From the NCBI GenBank assembly GCA_031383555.1, contig JANMZR010000091.1, forward strand, positions 1 to 6,749: 6,749 nt of DNA, in the 5' to 3' direction. Position 1 is the stretch's first letter. Each line of letters begins with the position of its first letter. The stretch is from JANMZR01 sp031383555 (GTDB lineage Bacteria; Bacteroidota; Bacteroidia; Cytophagales; Spirosomataceae). This document shows positions 1-6,538 of the stretch, one piece after another. A program made the translations under genes and the position numbers. The notes below the pieces were generated by a model, which worked only from the letters and a program-made list of their open reading frames with translations, was not told the DNA's origin and did no database searches.

Positions 1-808
1 ACTAACTTGGAATATGGATCCTGAACTATTAGAAACAGCCATAAAAGATAGAATTGCAAAAGGCAAAAAACCTAAAGCCATTATTTTGGTACATCTATAT
101 GGCATGCCAGCCCAAATGGAGCGCATTATGGCAATTGCCAATATATATGAAATACCTGTAATTGAAGATGCTGCCGAGGCCCTAGGATCAACATACAATG
201 AGAAGGCTTTGGGAACTTTTGGGAAAATGGGGATATTATCATTTAACGGCAATAAAATTATTACAACTTCTGGAGGCGGTGCACTTATCTCAGATGATGA
301 AGAATTAATAAAAAAATCTCGTTACCTTGCAACACAGTCTCGTGATTCAGCACCTCACTACCAACATTCAGAAATTGGCTATAATTACCGATTGAGCAAC
401 ATCTGTGCGGGTATTGGTCGTGGGCAAATGGAAGTAATTGACCAGCGAGTGTTCCAAAGAAGAGCCAATTATAATTTTTATAAAGAAAATTTATCAAAAT
501 ATTCATCAATTTCTTTTGTTGATGAACCTCAAAATTATTTTTCAAATCGCTGGTTGTCAACTATATTACTAGAAAATTACGAGGAAAGAGAAAAAATAAG
601 ATTGGCATTAGAGGCCGAAAACATTGAATCTCGCCCACTTTGGAAGCCCATGCATTTGCAGCCTGTTTTTGGAAAATACCCTAGTTATTTGAATGGGATT
701 TCAGAAAGGTTATTTGAGAATGGTTTATGTTTGCCTTCTAGTTCTAATATTACTGATTCAGAACGAAATAGAATATTCGAAGTTTTTGAAAATATCTTTC
801 TCAATTAA
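1..808 (+). CDS. DegT/DnrJ/EryC1/StrS-family nucleotide-sugar aminotransferase (PglE-like), 5' truncated
   Basis: This is a PLP-dependent aminotransferase that would convert a UDP-4-keto-6-deoxy-sugar to the 4-amino sugar in the cytoplasm, for surface glycan synthesis. The reading frame is open to the window edge: codons from base 2 read L-T-W-N before the Met at 14. That Met is therefore internal, and the true start lies upstream. About 268 residues are visible, against roughly 370-390 for the family, so about a quarter is missing at the N-terminus. Numbering from the Met at 14, visible marks are the cofactor-contact segment EDAAEALGS (51-59), the Schiff-base lysine in SFNGNKIITTSGGG (Lys81), and GYNYRLSN (122-129), a family motif near the active site. 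The gene converges on the Wzi-family gene, sharing TTAA at the stops. The dehydratase encoded nearby would supply its 4-keto substrate; this pairing is inferred. The family call is firm, but the exact sugar is not readable from sequence. Confidence 0.9.
   Translation, partial: LTWNMDPELLETAIKDRIAKGKKPKAIILVHLYGMPAQMERIMAIANIYEIPVIEDAAEALGSTYNEKALGTFGKMGILSFNGNKIITTSGGGALISDDEELIKKSRYLATQSRDSAPHYQHSEIGYNYRLSNICAGIGRGQMEVIDQRVFQRRANYNFYKENLSKYSSISFVDEPQNYFSNRWLSTILLENYEEREKIRLALEAENIESRPLWKPMHLQPVFGKYPSYLNGISERLFENGLCLPSSSNITDSERNRIFEVFENIFLN
805..808. other. Shared stop codons of convergent genes (TTAA)
   Basis: The palindrome TTAA holds the TAA of the aminotransferase gene (806-808, plus strand) and the TAA of the Wzi-family gene (807-805, minus strand). 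There is no room for a terminator between the two genes, so each transcript must run into the coding region of the other before it ends. Confidence 0.9.
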
Positions 809-2289
809 TGCCTATGTGTAGGATTCAAAAAAGACAAATATCCGAAAGATTTTCGAATGCCAATTTGTACACCAATATTTGTATTAAGCAAACGCCCAAT
901 GTCACCTGCAAGACTCATATAAGCATTTATACCTCCTAAAATCTGATATAAATCTCGATTTACATTGATATAAAAAGATTTTTGGTTAACAAAGTTTGGA
1001 AAACTATATCTATAGGTTCCCCAGTTTTTTGTAAAAGATATTTTGCTTTCAAATAAATATTTTTCAGATAAAACTCCACTGAACCCTAGAATGAAGGCCT
1101 GAATTCTATTATTAGTAAAAAATAATGTGTTTTTGGATCCAATTGAATTTTTTAAATATTGATCATTAGATAAAATAAATGGTGTACCTATTGTAGTTTT
1201 GTTATAGCTCCAACCATCACTATAATCCCCATTATTAAAATAATCATCCTGTCCTCTTTTTGAAGCTGCTATTCCTCCACTCGAACCCTCAATTCCTCCT
1301 TGACTTAAAGTATTCAAAAATTCTAAATTAAGTTTTGAAATTCTAAATTTTTGATAACTATTTTTTCCAAAAGTTATTGATAATCCATTCAAACCATCCG
1401 AAATATTATTCAAATAAAACAAAGAGCCGTCTTCAAAAATACTTTGTCGATACAAAAATACTTTAGTATTCAAAATTTCTAATTCAAACCCGAAATCTAG
1501 GCTTCCTAAATGATTGCCAGTTCTATTACCAGCACTATTGGGATCTATGCCTGTGGTATCTGTACCTACATTACTTTTACCTGAAACTATACTTAAATAA
1601 TCTTTAATAGAGGATCCAAACTTCCTGTTAAAACTACTTAAATCCTTACCCCCCCACTGCGCTTGATGATTAAACCCTCCATAAAATTTCAATTTGTAAT
1701 TAGGTTTACCAATACGAAAATAGAAGCTTTTCTGGTGCAACATCACTCCCTTGGCGTCTTGGCGGTTTCTATTAAACCAGCCATGAGCATAGTTACCTTT
1801 AATCGAAAATATACCTGATGGGCCAATTTGAGTGTAGTTTGGAATCGATAAATCTACTTTTGGCATGGGCAATGCATTGCCTGACCAAATATAAGAGCCA
1901 GAGGTAAGTGTTGTATCTACCAGACCTTGAATCTCTTCTTGACGCCCGGCATAAAGCTCAAAAGCTCGCCATTTGGCTTTAGCATAGGCCTGTTGAATGA
2001 TAAATTTATTTTGTAGGCCCGCAAAACCGCCAATGTTTAGGCCATAGCCCCAATCTATTTTATTTTCAGGATTTTGATAATCAGATTTCACACCAGCAAA
2101 AACTGCCATTGTTTCTCCTTTCGTAGGCACTTTACCAAATTTATTGGCTCGCATCCAAAACGGTGTCTGTTCAGTTCCTAAAATAGCGGAAGCATCAATT
2201 GTATAAGTGTTATCCCGTTGTGAATAGCAAAAATTGCATAAAAAAAAGAAGTAAATTGATAGGATATTGAACCAATTATTTTTGATCAT
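805..2289 (-). CDS. Capsule assembly Wzi family outer-membrane protein
   Basis: This protein of 494 residues is predicted to be an outer-membrane beta-barrel of the Wzi capsule-assembly family. Its E. coli namesake helps anchor or organise capsular polysaccharide at the cell surface. Residues 1-23 form a signal peptide (Lys at 3, hydrophobic core about 8-20, likely cut near CYS-Q). Family-like motifs are QTPFWMRANKFGKVP (41-55), YAGRQEEIQGLVDTTL (113-128), SGSYIWSGNALPMPKV (130-145), and YFNNGDYSDGW followed by TIGTPF (350-371). The rest alternates aromatic and polar residues, as barrels do. The start ATG overlaps the stop of the upstream dehydratase gene (ATGA), so the two are probably co-transcribed and translationally coupled. 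The stop overlaps that of the convergent aminotransferase gene. Which polysaccharide it handles is inferred from context. Two Cys (18 and 21) sit in the signal peptide, but no good lipobox is seen, so it is probably not a lipoprotein. Confidence 0.88.
   Translation of the reverse strand: MIKNNWFNILSIYFFFLCNFCYSQRDNTYTIDASAILGTEQTPFWMRANKFGKVPTKGETMAVFAGVKSDYQNPENKIDWGYGLNIGGFAGLQNKFIIQQAYAKAKWRAFELYAGRQEEIQGLVDTTLTSGSYIWSGNALPMPKVDLSIPNYTQIGPSGIFSIKGNYAHGWFNRNRQDAKGVMLHQKSFYFRIGKPNYKLKFYGGFNHQAQWGGKDLSSFNRKFGSSIKDYLSIVSGKSNVGTDTTGIDPNSAGNRTGNHLGSLDFGFELEILNTKVFLYRQSIFEDGSLFYLNNISDGLNGLSITFGKNSYQKFRISKLNLEFLNTLSQGGIEGSSGGIAASKRGQDDYFNNGDYSDGWSYNKTTIGTPFILSNDQYLKNSIGSKNTLFFTNNRIQAFILGFSGVLSEKYLFESKISFTKNWGTYRYSFPNFVNQKSFYINVNRDLYQILGGINAYMSLAGDIGRLLNTNIGVQIGIRKSFGYLSFLNPTHRH
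2286..2289 (-). other. ATGA start/stop overlap
   Basis: On the minus strand the four bases ATGA contain the Wzi-family start codon (2289-2287) and the dehydratase stop TGA (2288-2286). Such overlaps usually mean that a ribosome ending the first gene restarts on the second. This supports one mRNA for both genes and fixes the Wzi start. Confidence 0.85.
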
Positions 2290-4190
2290 TTACGTACATC
2301 CAGTTTTTCGTAAACAGAATTATTGCTCAAATACTCTGGAACATAGAATTTAATTCTTTTGATAATAGCTGAGGTTTTATCATTTTCAAGTAATGTTTGA
2401 ATCTCTGCCAAGGCAATATCCATTTCTGAATATAAAAGGGCAGGTACTTTAGCCCTCATAATTTTAGGATGATGAGTAGGAATGGTATTTTCATTGTCAT
2501 TTAACAATTCCTCGAACAATTTTTCTCCAGGTCGTAAGCCTGTAAACGAAATTTTAATATCTTTTCCTTCCTCGAAACCAGATAATTTTATCATTTTTTT
2601 AGCTAAATCAACCACTTTCACTGGTTGACCCATATCAAATACAAATACTTCTGAGCCTTGTCCCATTGCACCTGCCTCCAAAACTAATTGGCTCGCCTCT
2701 GAAATAGTCATAAAATATCGTGTAATTTCAGGATGAGTAACCGTAACTGGTCCTCCAGCTTTAATTTGCTTTGCAAAAAGTGGAATTACCGATCCACTTG
2801 ACCCTAAAACATTTCCAAAGCGAGTAATTATAAATCGAGTAGCACCTAAGCTATTCATGCTTTGGGTATACATTTCGGCCATGCGCTTGGTGGCTCCCAT
2901 TACATTAGTAGGGTTTACAGCTTTATCAGTAGAAACCATTACAAATTTATTCACCTCAAACTCAACTGAAAGGTCAGCTATATTTTTGGTACCTAAAATA
3001 TTAACTTTTATAGCTTCATAGGGGTTGTTTTCCATTAAAGGTACGTGCTTATAGGCTGCTGCATGAAACACATAATCTGGATTATGTTGATTAAAAATTT
3101 TTCGCATCCTAATTTCATCAGTTACATTAGCAACTATAATTTCAAGTTGGGTTTGATTCAAATAATCCTTAAAATTGGCATTTAATTCATAATCAAAATC
3201 AAATAAAGCTGATTCGGCTTGGTCAATTAAAATTATTTTTTCGGGAGCAAACCTCACTAATTGTCGAACTATTTCACTCCCAATTGATCCAGCGGCACCT
3301 GTTACCAAAATAACTTTATTAGTTAATTCTTTCTGTATCTTATTTATATTGAGGTTTATCGTTGGCCTTTGTAATAAATCCTCGATTTTTATTGAATGTA
3401 TTTGATCTATATTAAATTCGCCATTTATGAAACTATTTATAGATGGAATAGTTTTTACTACAATTCCTTTATTCAAAAAAGTTTCAGCAATTTCATTTTT
3501 TCTATCAACTGAAATATTTTCTATAGCAATAATTACCTCATTTTCCTTCTTAAGTATTTTTTTAGATAAAAGGCTGTCCAGAGTATAAACATAAACTCCT
3601 TCGAGAGTTTTATTGCAGATAGATGGATTATCATCAATAAAACCTTTTATTTCATATTTTTTTGAATTATTGTTTAGCATTACTCTTTTTGTAATCCGGC
3701 CTGAGTTACCGGCGCCATAAATAAAAACATCAATAAGGTTAGAGTCAGTTTTGAAAAGTTTTTCATATAGGAATTTTACAGTAAACCTGCTCGCAATTAA
3801 GAAGTAAAGCACTATAAAAAAGTCAATTATTAGAATTTGTGATAATATTCGAAAATTATTTGAAGGAATGAATTGCCTAATTATTCCCATCTCAATAAAT
3901 TTGATTAAAATTGTTCCTGTGGCAACTGTTTTAAAAATAATTATTACATCTTCAATGCTTGTATGCCTAATTATACCAGTGTATGTTTGAAAATATAAAT
4001 GAACAATAAATCGAATACCAAGAAAGTACAATAAAGGTGTGATTTCGAAATTAATATTTTCAATATGAAAGGTCATCCTTAAAGCAAATGCGAAAAGGTA
4101 GCTAAGACAAACTATTAACATATCCATCGCTAAAATAAGCCATTTGGATACGAACTTCTCCCCATATTTTTCGAAAAATAGGTTTTTCAT
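2286..4190 (-). CDS. Membrane-bound nucleotide-sugar 4,6-dehydratase (FlaA1/WbpM/PglF/CapD family)
   Basis: This protein of 634 residues has the usual length and layout of the long WbpM/PglF-type enzymes. These convert UDP-GlcNAc (or a related UDP-HexNAc) to the 4-keto-6-deoxy sugar at the cytoplasmic face of the inner membrane. Four membrane segments are visible at about 16-36, 51-69, 83-100 and 116-134. They are followed by a first nucleotide-binding fold with GAGNSG (159-164), then the catalytic SDR domain from about 290. Marks in the SDR domain are GAAGSIG (298-304) for NAD, HAAAYKHVPLME (376-387), VSTDKAVNPTNVMGATKR (419-436), RFGNVLGSSGSV (457-468) and LRPGEKLFEEL (552-562). The usual SDR YxxxK is MxxxK here (Met431, Lys435), as is normal for this subfamily. 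It is the first gene of the leftward operon and overlaps the Wzi gene by ATGA. The start ATG at 4190 gives a typical N-terminus. Whether the enzyme also inverts C5 cannot be told by eye. Confidence 0.92.
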   Translation of the reverse strand: MKNLFFEKYGEKFVSKWLILAMDMLIVCLSYLFAFALRMTFHIENINFEITPLLYFLGIRFIVHLYFQTYTGIIRHTSIEDVIIIFKTVATGTILIKFIEMGIIRQFIPSNNFRILSQILIIDFFIVLYFLIASRFTVKFLYEKLFKTDSNLIDVFIYGAGNSGRITKRVMLNNNSKKYEIKGFIDDNPSICNKTLEGVYVYTLDSLLSKKILKKENEVIIAIENISVDRKNEIAETFLNKGIVVKTIPSINSFINGEFNIDQIHSIKIEDLLQRPTINLNINKIQKELTNKVILVTGAAGSIGSEIVRQLVRFAPEKIILIDQAESALFDFDYELNANFKDYLNQTQLEIIVANVTDEIRMRKIFNQHNPDYVFHAAAYKHVPLMENNPYEAIKVNILGTKNIADLSVEFEVNKFVMVSTDKAVNPTNVMGATKRMAEMYTQSMNSLGATRFIITRFGNVLGSSGSVIPLFAKQIKAGGPVTVTHPEITRYFMTISEASQLVLEAGAMGQGSEVFVFDMGQPVKVVDLAKKMIKLSGFEEGKDIKISFTGLRPGEKLFEELLNDNENTIPTHHPKIMRAKVPALLYSEMDIALAEIQTLLENDKTSAIIKRIKFYVPEYLSNNSVYEKLDVRK

Positions 4191-4296
4191 AAATTAAAAT
4201 TAGATTCAAAAAAAGTTATAGATTTAATACCAAATATTTTAAATAAATTATTTCATAATAAACTCAATTAAGGCACCAAATCCATTAATAACGAAC

Positions 4297-4304
4297 CAAA
4301 AATA
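4297..4304 (-). promoter_or_regulatory. Candidate Bacteroidota -7 box for the leftward dehydratase-Wzi operon
   Basis: Read on the minus strand this is TATTTTTG, a match to the Bacteroidota -7 consensus TAnnTTTG. A TTG at 4328-4326 on the minus strand lies 21 bases upstream and could be the -33 element. It would give an untranslated leader of roughly 100 bases before the ATG at 4190. In such AT-rich DNA a match of this quality can occur by chance, so this is only a candidate. Confidence 0.35.
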
Positions 4305-4325
4305 ACCAATAATTGCCCTTTTTCC

Positions 4326-4340
4326 CAACAATTTCTGTTG
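4326..4340. repeat. Short inverted repeat between divergent promoter candidates
   Basis: CAACA (4326-4330) and TGTTG (4336-4340) are perfect inverted arms of 5 bases around a 5-base spacer. The repeat directly abuts the rightward -7 candidate and covers the possible leftward -33 element. The position would suit an operator, but arms of 5 bases are short and may be chance. Confidence 0.3.
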
Positions 4341-4348
4341 TAACTTTG
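4341..4348 (+). promoter_or_regulatory. Candidate Bacteroidota -7 box for the ccm operon
   Basis: TAACTTTG matches the Bacteroidota -7 consensus TAnnTTTG. It lies 53 bases before the ATG of ccmB, on the correct strand and at a sensible distance for a leader of about 45-50 bases. No good TTTG is seen at the expected -33 spacing, only a T-run at 4319-4323. It is the best promoter candidate for the rightward operon. Confidence 0.45.
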
Positions 4349-4401
4349 TATATAATTATTTAATGGTAGTAATTAATTGGCAGCATTTTTAAATTTTGGT
4401 A

Positions 4402-5067
4402 ATGTTTAAAGAGATTAAATCATTAATTATTAAGGATTTACAACTGGAGTGGCGACAAAAATATGCAATAAATGGGATGCTACTTTATTTGATAAGTACC
4501 ATTTATATTTGTTACATGAGTTTCAAATTAAGAAATAATGCTATCGATGAAATCACCTGGAATACGCTCTTTTGGATTATAATTATGTTCACTGCAATTA
4601 CAGCAGTTTCCAAAAGTTTTTTGCAAGAAAGAGAAGGGCGTTTTCTCTATATTTATACGCTTGTAAGGGCTGAAAGTGTAATTATTTCTAAAATAATTTT
4701 TAATAGTTTTATTTTATTTGTTTTATCGACTTTAGGGTTTCTATTTTATATGTTTAATATGGGAAACCCAGTTCAAGATATGGGTATGTACTATTTATCT
4801 ATATTATTTGGATCAATAGGATTTGCCTCAACACTAACATTAGTGGCAGGCATTGCCTCAAAAGCTGTGAACTCCTCAGTATTAATGGCTATTTTAAGCT
4901 TTCCAATTATAATTCCTTTATTACTATTTATGATAAAAATATCAAAAAATGCAATGGATGGATTAGATAAGTCGGCGAGTTATGATGAATTATTGACTTT
5001 AACAGCAATCGATTCTATAGTAATTGTGTTAAGTATAATATTGTTTCCTTATTTGTGGCGAAGTTAA
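4402..5067 (+). CDS. ccmB: CcmB, membrane subunit of the cytochrome c maturation ABC transporter
   Basis: CcmB is the inner-membrane subunit of the CcmAB(CD) ABC complex, which uses ATP to release heme-loaded CcmE from CcmC for delivery to CcmF. The protein has 221 residues, the usual CcmB length. It has about six membrane segments (roughly 24-40, 51-68, 99-116, 131-150, 160-177 and 202-217). The soluble start resembles CcmB, with KDLQLEWRQKYAINGMLLY (11-29), and the cytoplasmic loop holds KSFLQEREGR (71-80), the typical site of contact with the ATPase. I chose the ATG at 4402 over an in-frame TTG at 4396, because TTG starts are rare in this group and the ATG gives the standard N-terminus MFKEIK. 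It is the first gene of the operon, followed 65 bases later by ccmC. No ccmA lies beside it, so the partner ATPase must be encoded elsewhere. Confidence 0.9.
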   Translation: MFKEIKSLIIKDLQLEWRQKYAINGMLLYLISTIYICYMSFKLRNNAIDEITWNTLFWIIIMFTAITAVSKSFLQEREGRFLYIYTLVRAESVIISKIIFNSFILFVLSTLGFLFYMFNMGNPVQDMGMYYLSILFGSIGFASTLTLVAGIASKAVNSSVLMAILSFPIIIPLLLFMIKISKNAMDGLDKSASYDELLTLTAIDSIVIVLSIILFPYLWRS

Positions 5068-5071
5068 ATCG

Positions 5072-5092
5072 AGGTATCACACATAAGGTATC
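5072..5092 (+). repeat. Short direct repeat AGGTATC in the ccmB-ccmC spacer
   Basis: AGGTATC occurs at 5072-5078 and again at 5086-5092, 14 bases apart from start to start. It is followed by a G/T-rich stretch (GGGTTTGGGTTCG). This is the longest gap inside the ccm operon (65 bases). No terminator and no convincing promoter box is visible in it, and the repeat may be chance. Confidence 0.3.
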
Positions 5093-5132
5093 GGGTTTGG
5101 GTTCGAGTATTTAATTTTATTTTCTTTTTCAA

Positions 5133-5795
5133 ATGAAAAAAAATTGGTGGAAAGTACTATGTGTAGTTTTGATTTTCTACACGATATTCCAAGGATTGTT
5201 GGGTAGTGTTTCTAGACAACCTGTTCTAAATGAGACTGTAAGAAATTTGTATTTCCATGTTACTATGTGGTTTGCAATGATAATTTTGCTAACTATTTCA
5301 TTAATTAACTCAATAAAATATTTGAAAAATGAGCAACAAAAATATGATCAGATAGCAGCTGAAAACGCTAATACAGCTTTGTTATTTGGAATATTAGGTT
5401 GCATTACTGGCTCAATATGGGGAAACTTCACTTGGGGGGACCCTTGGCCAAATGATCCCAAATTAAATAGCGTTGCAATTGGAATGCTTATATATTTCGC
5501 TTATTTGGTATTGAGAAGTTCGTTCGATGACGATCAAAAGAGGGCAAGAATCTCAGCTATTTACAATATTTTTGCGTATGCTATTTTTATCCCATTAATT
5601 TTTGTTTTACCTCGATTGACCGACTCACTTCATCCTGGCAATGGAGGCAATCCTGGCTTAGCACCTGCTGATACAAATAACGCAATGCGAATTGTTTTCT
5701 ATCCTGCAATTATTGGCTGGACATTGTTAGGTGTCTGGATCACCTCTTTAAGGTTAAGATTAAAAACTATTTCTACTATTTTAAATGAAGAATAA
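5133..5795 (+). CDS. ccmC: CcmC, heme-handling protein (CcsA/CcmC/CcmF superfamily)
   Basis: CcmC is an inner-membrane protein that presents heme at the periplasmic face and attaches it to CcmE. The protein has 220 residues with six likely membrane segments (about 8-24, 43-59, 82-99, 113-128, 143-160 and 187-205). The two conserved axial-ligand histidines are visible: His42 in NLYFHVTMWF and His167 in DSLHPG. Between them lies the heme-binding WWD segment (94-111), reading GSIWGNFTWGDPWPNDPK. Compared with the E. coli-type WGTWWVWD, the last Trp before Asp108 is Asn107, while Trp96, Trp101, Trp105 and Asp108 are kept. The ATG at 5133 gives the standard MKKNWWK start. The CcmD-like gene follows after 19 bases, which indicates one transcript. 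The short length separates it from CcmF and CcsA. Confidence 0.92.
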   Translation: MKKNWWKVLCVVLIFYTIFQGLLGSVSRQPVLNETVRNLYFHVTMWFAMIILLTISLINSIKYLKNEQQKYDQIAAENANTALLFGILGCITGSIWGNFTWGDPWPNDPKLNSVAIGMLIYFAYLVLRSSFDDDQKRARISAIYNIFAYAIFIPLIFVLPRLTDSLHPGNGGNPGLAPADTNNAMRIVFYPAIIGWTLLGVWITSLRLRLKTISTILNEE

Positions 5796-5814
5796 ACTTT
5801 CAAAGTAATCCGTT

Positions 5815-6033
5815 ATGAGAAAAATAACAATTATAATATTTTTAGTCATCAATACAATTTCTATTTTTGCACAAACTAGCAATGATGAAGTGGAAATGGC
5901 AGATTTAATGCGTTCAAATGGAAAAATATACGTAGTAGTAGCAGTTATTGCAATCATATTTACGGGAATTATTGTCTATTTGATAAATTTAGATAGAAAG
6001 ATTTCAAAAATTGAAAAAAGATTAAATAAGTAA
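5815..6033 (+). CDS. ccmD: CcmD-like small membrane protein
   Basis: This is a small protein of 72 residues. In other bacteria CcmD is a one-span membrane protein that binds CcmC and CcmE and helps release heme-loaded CcmE. Visible here are an N-terminal signal-like stretch (2-19, ending IFAQ), a short acidic segment (NDEVEMADLMRSNGK, 23-37), one strong membrane segment (38-58), and a basic cytoplasmic tail DRKISKIEKRLNK (60-72). That tail has coiled-coil character and resembles the CcmD C-terminus. The added signal peptide is unlike the E. coli protein but fits the CcmD-family proteins I recall from Bacteroidota. Its position between ccmC and ccmE is exactly that of ccmD, and this context carries much of the assignment because sequence similarity in such a short protein is weak. 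Confidence 0.78.
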   Translation: MRKITIIIFLVINTISIFAQTSNDEVEMADLMRSNGKIYVVVAVIAIIFTGIIVYLINLDRKISKIEKRLNK

Positions 6034-6069
6034 TCAGTCGGTTTTGACTACAATTTAACATAAAAATAT

Positions 6070-6501
6070 ATGAAAAAAATACATATTCTCGCTATATTAG
6101 TCATTGCAGTTGCTATTGGAGTGATCATTTCAACTGCCTCTGATGCAAGTACTTATGTCGACTTCTCTACGGCTGAAAAAATGGCTACGGCTGGTAATAA
6201 GTCCAAAATACATGTGGTTGGAAAACTAAAAAAGGATGCTTCGGGCCAAATATTAGGTTTGAATTATAACCCATCAGTGGATGCCAATCGATTTGAATTT
6301 ATATTGGTTGATAACAATAACCTAGCCAGGAGGGTTATCTATAATGATGCTAAGCCTCAAGATTTTGGTAAAGCCGAACAAGTTGTAATAATTGGAAGTA
6401 TGAGGGGCGATGTATTCAACTGTGATAAAGTATTACTAAAATGCCCATCAAAATATCAGGAAGGTAAGGCCGAGTTCGAAGAAGTGAAAAAAACAACATA
6501 A
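6070..6501 (+). CDS. ccmE: CcmE, periplasmic heme chaperone, cysteine-type (CxxxY)
   Basis: CcmE binds heme covalently and carries it from CcmC to CcmF in the periplasm. The protein has 143 residues: an N-terminal membrane anchor (about 5-22), then an OB-fold beta-barrel domain (about 28-125) with family features YVDFSTAEKM (29-38), VVGKLKKD (49-56) and VIIGSMRGDVFNCDKVLLK (106-124). The heme-attachment site is the main point of interest. Classic CcmE has HxxxY, but here the motif is CPSKY, with Cys125 and Tyr129. A second cysteine, Cys118, lies seven residues before it. The Cys codon is TGC and would need two base changes to become His, so a sequencing error is unlikely. C-type CcmE is known from archaea and Desulfovibrio, where it is tied to a modified System I. 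The gene lies between the CcmD-like gene and ccmF and ends in a short lysine-rich tail. Confidence 0.92.
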   Translation: MKKIHILAILVIAVAIGVIISTASDASTYVDFSTAEKMATAGNKSKIHVVGKLKKDASGQILGLNYNPSVDANRFEFILVDNNNLARRVIYNDAKPQDFGKAEQVVIIGSMRGDVFNCDKVLLKCPSKYQEGKAEFEEVKKTT

Positions 6502-6505
6502 TATC

Positions 6506-6521
6506 CAACCTTTTTAGGTTG
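6506..6521 (+). other. Small hairpin between ccmE and ccmF
   Basis: CAACCT (6506-6511) and AGGTTG (6516-6521) form a perfect stem of 6 bases with a TTTT loop, starting 4 bases after the ccmE stop and ending 17 bases before the ccmF start. No T-run follows, so it does not look like a true terminator. It might protect or partly attenuate the mRNA between the two genes. Confidence 0.4.
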
Positions 6522-6538
6522 ATTTCCCAGAAAGAAAC

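Noticed and set aside
14..16. ATG at 14 as the true start of the aminotransferase
   Set aside because: The frame stays open upstream to the window edge, reading L-T-W-N, which fits the family, and the N-terminal quarter of the enzyme would otherwise be missing.
431..435. Protein residues 431-435 of the dehydratase (coordinates here are residues): MxxxK instead of the usual SDR YxxxK, as a sign of a dead enzyme
   Set aside because: Met in place of Tyr is normal for the FlaA1/WbpM/PglF dehydratases, which are active.
285..560. Open frame of 91 codons on the minus strand inside the aminotransferase gene
   Set aside because: It lies wholly inside a well-supported gene, its translation resembles no known family, and it has no start context. 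It is a shadow frame.
2221..2289. Wzi-family protein as a lipoprotein, because of Cys18 and Cys21 near the end of its signal peptide
   Set aside because: The residues around the cysteines do not form a good lipobox, and barrel proteins of this family use an ordinary signal peptide.
4396..4401. TTG start for ccmB, two codons upstream of the ATG
   Set aside because: TTG starts are rare in this group, and the ATG at 4402 gives the standard CcmB N-terminus, so the ATG was used.
6506..6521. Intrinsic terminator ending the operon after ccmE
   Set aside because: The stem is only 6 bases, no T-run follows, and the next operon gene starts 17 bases later.
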